Assembly: GCF_026239735.1 (NCBI RefSeq) | Contig: NZ_JAPIVT010000012.1 | Span: 1 to 64,000, forward strand | Origin: Pedobacter sp. MC2016-05 | GTDB lineage: Bacteria; Bacteroidota; Bacteroidia; Sphingobacteriales; Sphingobacteriaceae | Direction: 5' to 3' | DNA: 64,000 nucleotides | Shown: positions 60,886 through 64,000 of the stretch, in pieces | How positions within the stretch are numbered: position 1 is the stretch's first letter | How the letters are laid out: each line of letters opens with the position of its first letter | The notes under the pieces: generated by a model | Database searches by the model: none | Told to the model about the DNA's origin: nothing | What the model saw: only the letters and a program-made list of their open reading frames with translations | Program-made: the position numbers and the translations under genes

Positions 60886-63800
60886 TTAAGGTTCAACTGT
60901 TACCCTAATCCCTGCAGAATGCGTAGTAAATTCTGGTGCATACATGCTTTGCAACGTCGTAATTCCGTTAGAAAAGTTGCCGGCATGCGTAACCCTGAGT
61001 GGGTATTCAAAAACATAAGTTCCTTTGCGTAAATAACTGATAAAGAAATTGGTTGAAGCATCTTTCGTACTTTCATAATAACCTAAACCATCCTGATATT
61101 TGAATTGAGAAATCACATTAACCGGCTCAAAACCAGATGATCGCATATCTTTTAGATGAACATATTCCATATCTCTATCACAAAAAATTTCAATCCTCAC
61201 TTTTAATAAATCGCCTGGAGCTAATTTATTTGAATTTGTTAGTGCGGTAAGCAAATTTCCTTTATCGGTTTGTTTTTGGAGGAATAATTGTTTATTTATT
61301 TTCACCCCCGTTGCAGCGGATGTGATTTTATCCAACTGCTCGAAATATTGCCAATAATATGCACCCCAGGCCATACTTTTATTGTTGTTTGTAATTTCTA
61401 CCTTAGCCATTTCGGGTTTAACATTTTGCCCGGCAATGGTTATTTTTTGATAGCCTGTTCCTGCTTCTCTTTCGGAGTCTGCAATGCCCATTTCGGGGAA
61501 TGATTTACCGCCGATCACAATCTCCGGTGCTGCTGATTCATTTAATAAATCGTATCCCCGCATCAGTAAAGCATAACTTGCAGCAGCCGTTGCTTTTGTA
61601 GTTTTCCAGTCATTGGTCTGCTTATTTTTTAGCAACCAAATTTTCATTTCTTCCACGGAGTGCGTATTTTTTGCCACCTCGTCGAAGGCTTCTATTAACA
61701 AAGCTTGCGTTTCAATGGCACTTTGATACCAAAAATATCCGTTGCTATTATCTGCCCAATACATACCCAGTTCATCATGATGCTGTGCCGTTTGTTTTAG
61801 TAGTCCTATCACTTTTAGTGCCTCAGCTTCACGCCCATTTCTATAGAGAACTATGGCTGCCTGTGCTTGCTGATAGGGATCTAAATATTTCCATTTCGAA
61901 GTAAGTATTTTTAAGAAATAATTAACTGATTTAATATAACTAGGATCATCATTTTTCTGCTTTGCATAACTGCGGGCATATAAATAGTGGAGGGTTAAAT
62001 AATTAAATCCTTGTCTTTTAAGCTTAAGATCCAAAGTATAATCTTCAATCAATTTAGCATCCAAATAGCCGATAACTTTCGAAAGCATCTGATTCAATTT
62101 TGGAAAAGCTATTTCATCGATTAATTTAAGGTGTTTCAGTTGCCCCATACCCATTGCAATGTGTTGGGTGATGTATCGATCTTCCTGCATTCCTGTAAAC
62201 CATGGAAATGCACCATTGCTAAACTGCATGCTCTCCAATTTCTCGAAATTCGCTTTAAGCTCATAAGTCATCCTGTTCAAATCAAACAAAGTAGCTAAGC
62301 GTTTCTTCCGCTCGGTTTCATTATTAGCTTGTCGCACCCATGGCGTTTCTTCCAATAAAATTGATTTTAAAGCTGGGTTTTTCTCCAAATTGGATACTAA
62401 AGCTTCGCCATTGTTGATTTGTTGCCAGGATTGGAAAACCGTCTTTATTTTGGGCGATGAATTGATGATGCCTGTTGCAAAACTGTTGGCGTAAAACCTG
62501 CTGAATGTTTGCTCGGCACATTCATAAGGATATTCCATTAGATATGGTAGAGCCTGCACCGCATACCAGATCGGATTTGAAGTAAACTCAAAAGTTAAGG
62601 CTTGGTTTCTTAATGTTTTCGAATCTCCCGCATGCAGTAATTTATCCATAGTGAAGGTTTTTTTAACACCTCCACGAACGTTTATCGGCATACTTTCAGT
62701 TACCAACATAGAATTTGGTAAAACCGGGATGGTCATTTCTTCTCCATCAGCATAATTTTCTGATTGAGCGGTAAGTTTATAAGTAATCGCTCCAATGCCT
62801 GGAGGAATGATCAGAGACCATTTTAATGCCTGGTTCCCGTTATTTTTCAATTGAATTTTTTGCTGAACCGCATCCTTATTGCTTACAATCGAGATCTTTT
62901 TCCCTGTAATGGCATCTGTCAAATCTAGAATGGCAAAACCACCAATCGGTTTACCAGAGAGGTTATTGAGCTTAGCGCTAAACAAAATAGTATCTCCTTC
63001 ACGAAAAAAACGTGGTGTATTTGCCGAAATGGAAAGCTTTTTCTGCGTAACCAATTCTTTGGTAATGATTTTTGTTTTGAAATCTTTGGTATGTGCAAAA
63101 CCCATCATTTTATACCGCGTTAACGATTGTGGAATTGTAAATTCTACTTCAATTTGCCCTGACTGATCGGTTTTCAACTGCGGATAAAAGAAAGCGGTTT
63201 CAGTAAAATTGGTACGTGGAATAACTTTAGGCTTTTTAACAGGCTTACCATTAACGATGTAGGTATCCGTCTTCGGATCGTAGCCTTCGATACTCACAAA
63301 ATCGTAAACTTTATTATCATCAACAGCAATGGCCACTCTCAGCATTTCAGGGGCGGGAGCTCCAGCCCGATCATACGCCACGCTGGTTGTTCCCCGTAAT
63401 TTGATGGTTGTTACAGGGCCGCTTCCGGCCAACACTTCAACCTCTTCCCTTAAACTGGATACACTACCGGTTACATTTTTCTTTTGTTGGGCTCCGTAGC
63501 CTGTAACAACAATCTCATTTAATCCTTGTCTATCCTCCATCAATTTAAAGTCGATTCTTTTAGCTGTTTTAACTATCGCTGTTGCTCGGTGATATCCAAT
63601 ATAACTCACAGTTAATTCATCTCCGCTTTTAGCATCAACACTATAAATGCCATAGGCATCAGTAATTACCCCTTTTTTACCAACTCTTACGGCAACTCCG
63701 GGCACGCCATAACCATACTGATCGGTTACAATACCATATACCAAACCATATACCTTTAACGAAGCAAGTTTTTTGGTTGCCACTTCGCTGTTAGATTTTC

Positions 63801-64000
63801 GATTATTAGCCTCTACTCCAGCCAAATATTGCGTGTAATTATATTTTAAATTGTAGCTATTGAAATCGAAGCCGTAATAATTTATCGCTTCGTATTCTCG
63901 CTTCCTTATGTCGTAATAACCACGATATCGGTCTTTGTGCCAGATCTCATTCCCCATTTGTATCGCAGTGAGATTATAGCCCCAGCTGTAAATATTGTAG
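60886..64000 (-). CDS. Alpha-2-macroglobulin family protein with SusC-like plug insert (N-terminus beyond the window)
   Basis: An open frame of at least 1,038 codons that runs off the right edge; the in-frame Met at 63957 is internal (the frame continues YNIYSWGYNLTAIQ upstream). The C-terminal part is a bacterial alpha-2-macroglobulin: MG-type beta domains, the thioester motif CAEQ in YPYECAEQTFS (62509-62520), and the alpha-helical thioester domain. Near the left of the protein a CarboxypepD_reg-like domain (VYGIVTDQYGYGVPGVAVRV) leads to NEIVVTGYGAQQKKNVTGSV, the signature of a SusC-type plug. Such proteins trap proteases in the periplasm; the plug role is unknown. Confidence 0.88.
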   Translation of the reverse strand, partial: YNIYSWGYNLTAIQMGNEIWHKDRYRGYYDIRKREYEAINYYGFDFNSYNLKYNYTQYLAGVEANNRKSNSEVATKKLASLKVYGLVYGIVTDQYGYGVPGVAVRVGKKGVITDAYGIYSVDAKSGDELTVSYIGYHRATAIVKTAKRIDFKLMEDRQGLNEIVVTGYGAQQKKNVTGSVSSLREEVEVLAGSGPVTTIKLRGTTSVAYDRAGAPAPEMLRVAIAVDDNKVYDFVSIEGYDPKTDTYIVNGKPVKKPKVIPRTNFTETAFFYPQLKTDQSGQIEVEFTIPQSLTRYKMMGFAHTKDFKTKIITKELVTQKKLSISANTPRFFREGDTILFSAKLNNLSGKPIGGFAILDLTDAITGKKISIVSNKDAVQQKIQLKNNGNQALKWSLIIPPGIGAITYKLTAQSENYADGEEMTIPVLPNSMLVTESMPINVRGGVKKTFTMDKLLHAGDSKTLRNQALTFEFTSNPIWYAVQALPYLMEYPYECAEQTFSRFYANSFATGIINSSPKIKTVFQSWQQINNGEALVSNLEKNPALKSILLEETPWVRQANNETERKKRLATLFDLNRMTYELKANFEKLESMQFSNGAFPWFTGMQEDRYITQHIAMGMGQLKHLKLIDEIAFPKLNQMLSKVIGYLDAKLIEDYTLDLKLKRQGFNYLTLHYLYARSYAKQKNDDPSYIKSVNYFLKILTSKWKYLDPYQQAQAAIVLYRNGREAEALKVIGLLKQTAQHHDELGMYWADNSNGYFWYQSAIETQALLIEAFDEVAKNTHSVEEMKIWLLKNKQTNDWKTTKATAAASYALLMRGYDLLNESAAPEIVIGGKSFPEMGIADSEREAGTGYQKITIAGQNVKPEMAKVEITNNNKSMAWGAYYWQYFEQLDKITSAATGVKINKQLFLQKQTDKGNLLTALTNSNKLAPGDLLKVRIEIFCDRDMEYVHLKDMRSSGFEPVNVISQFKYQDGLGYYESTKDASTNFFISYLRKGTYVFEYPLRVTHAGNFSNGITTLQSMYAPEFTTHSAGIRVTVEP

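Noticed and set aside
1..64000. CRISPR array, tRNA, rRNA, riboswitch or prophage
   Set aside because: No regularly spaced repeats, tRNA-like clover patterns, rRNA stretches, known riboswitch cores or phage gene blocks were seen on reading both strands.

Overview
The window is chromosomal DNA of a Bacteroidota bacterium, most likely a Sphingobacteriaceae member close to Pedobacter. This is inferred from the gene families (BT_3928-like DoxX/MauE protein, GH3-family protein, CruF/CrtD/CrtW carotenoid genes, LytS/LytTR pair with Bacteroidota-type control DNA, alpha-2-macroglobulin carrying a SusC-like plug), from low GC with AT-rich spacers, and from promoters of the Bacteroidota type (-7 TAnnTTTG) instead of E. 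coli-type -10/-35 boxes. No species can be named from the sequence alone. No tRNA, rRNA, CRISPR array, prophage or intact insertion sequence was seen.

Layout. 1-758 has no credible gene but carries two matching leftward promoters 120 bp apart. 759-3178 (leftward) holds a CoA-binding protein, a DinB-family protein and an FAD-dependent dehydrogenase. 3395-6360 (rightward) holds LemA, two TPM-domain proteins, an unknown protein and a Nudix hydrolase. dnaA lies at 6497-7927, with a 580-bp AT-rich spacer holding DnaA-box-like 9-mers behind its start (candidate oriC), followed by an acyl-CoA mutase large subunit. 10177-14107 holds an iron-sulfur carrier, an ABC permease, a CpsB/YwqE-type phosphatase and a scar of a lost polysaccharide locus (ugd and galE remnants). 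14171-17483 holds Kdo transferase, a frameshifted secreted protein, gluconokinase and ferrochelatase.

The most coherent metabolic theme is carotenoid formation. A CrtW-like ketolase and ispH (17580-19188), then a CruF-type hydratase, a CruG-like glycosyltransferase and an acyltransferase (19703-22064), all read leftward. They are interrupted by a decayed YoeB-type toxin-antitoxin pair (19205-19671). A CrtD-type desaturase sits 5 kb further on (27690-29171), directly behind a secreted M28 peptidase. Together they suggest a ketolated, hydroxylated, glycosylated and perhaps acylated monocyclic carotenoid; the early genes (crtE, crtB, crtI, crtY) are not in the window.

29192-50497 is mostly housekeeping: aroK, a DppB-type permease, folP, cdaA, a bacilliredoxin, a small membrane-protein operon, GH3, lptB, recJ, an MBL hydrolase, YceI, gcvP, a DMT transporter and pdxJ. 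An intact RES/Xre toxin-antitoxin pair lies at 43119-44014. 50582-57899 holds a GT39/GtrA pair, a polysaccharide-deacetylase-like protein, a methyltransferase, an M1 aminopeptidase and an ArsC-family protein. 58137-60885 is a LytS-type kinase and LytTR regulator separated by a broken GIY-YIG nuclease gene that is flanked by repeats. The window ends inside a large alpha-2-macroglobulin gene (60886 to beyond 64000).

The spacers are rich in dispersed repeats (42070-42105 versus 47720-47757; 59678, 59755 and 60176; 34435-34560; 39183-39360). Several genes show recent decay by single-base frameshifts.
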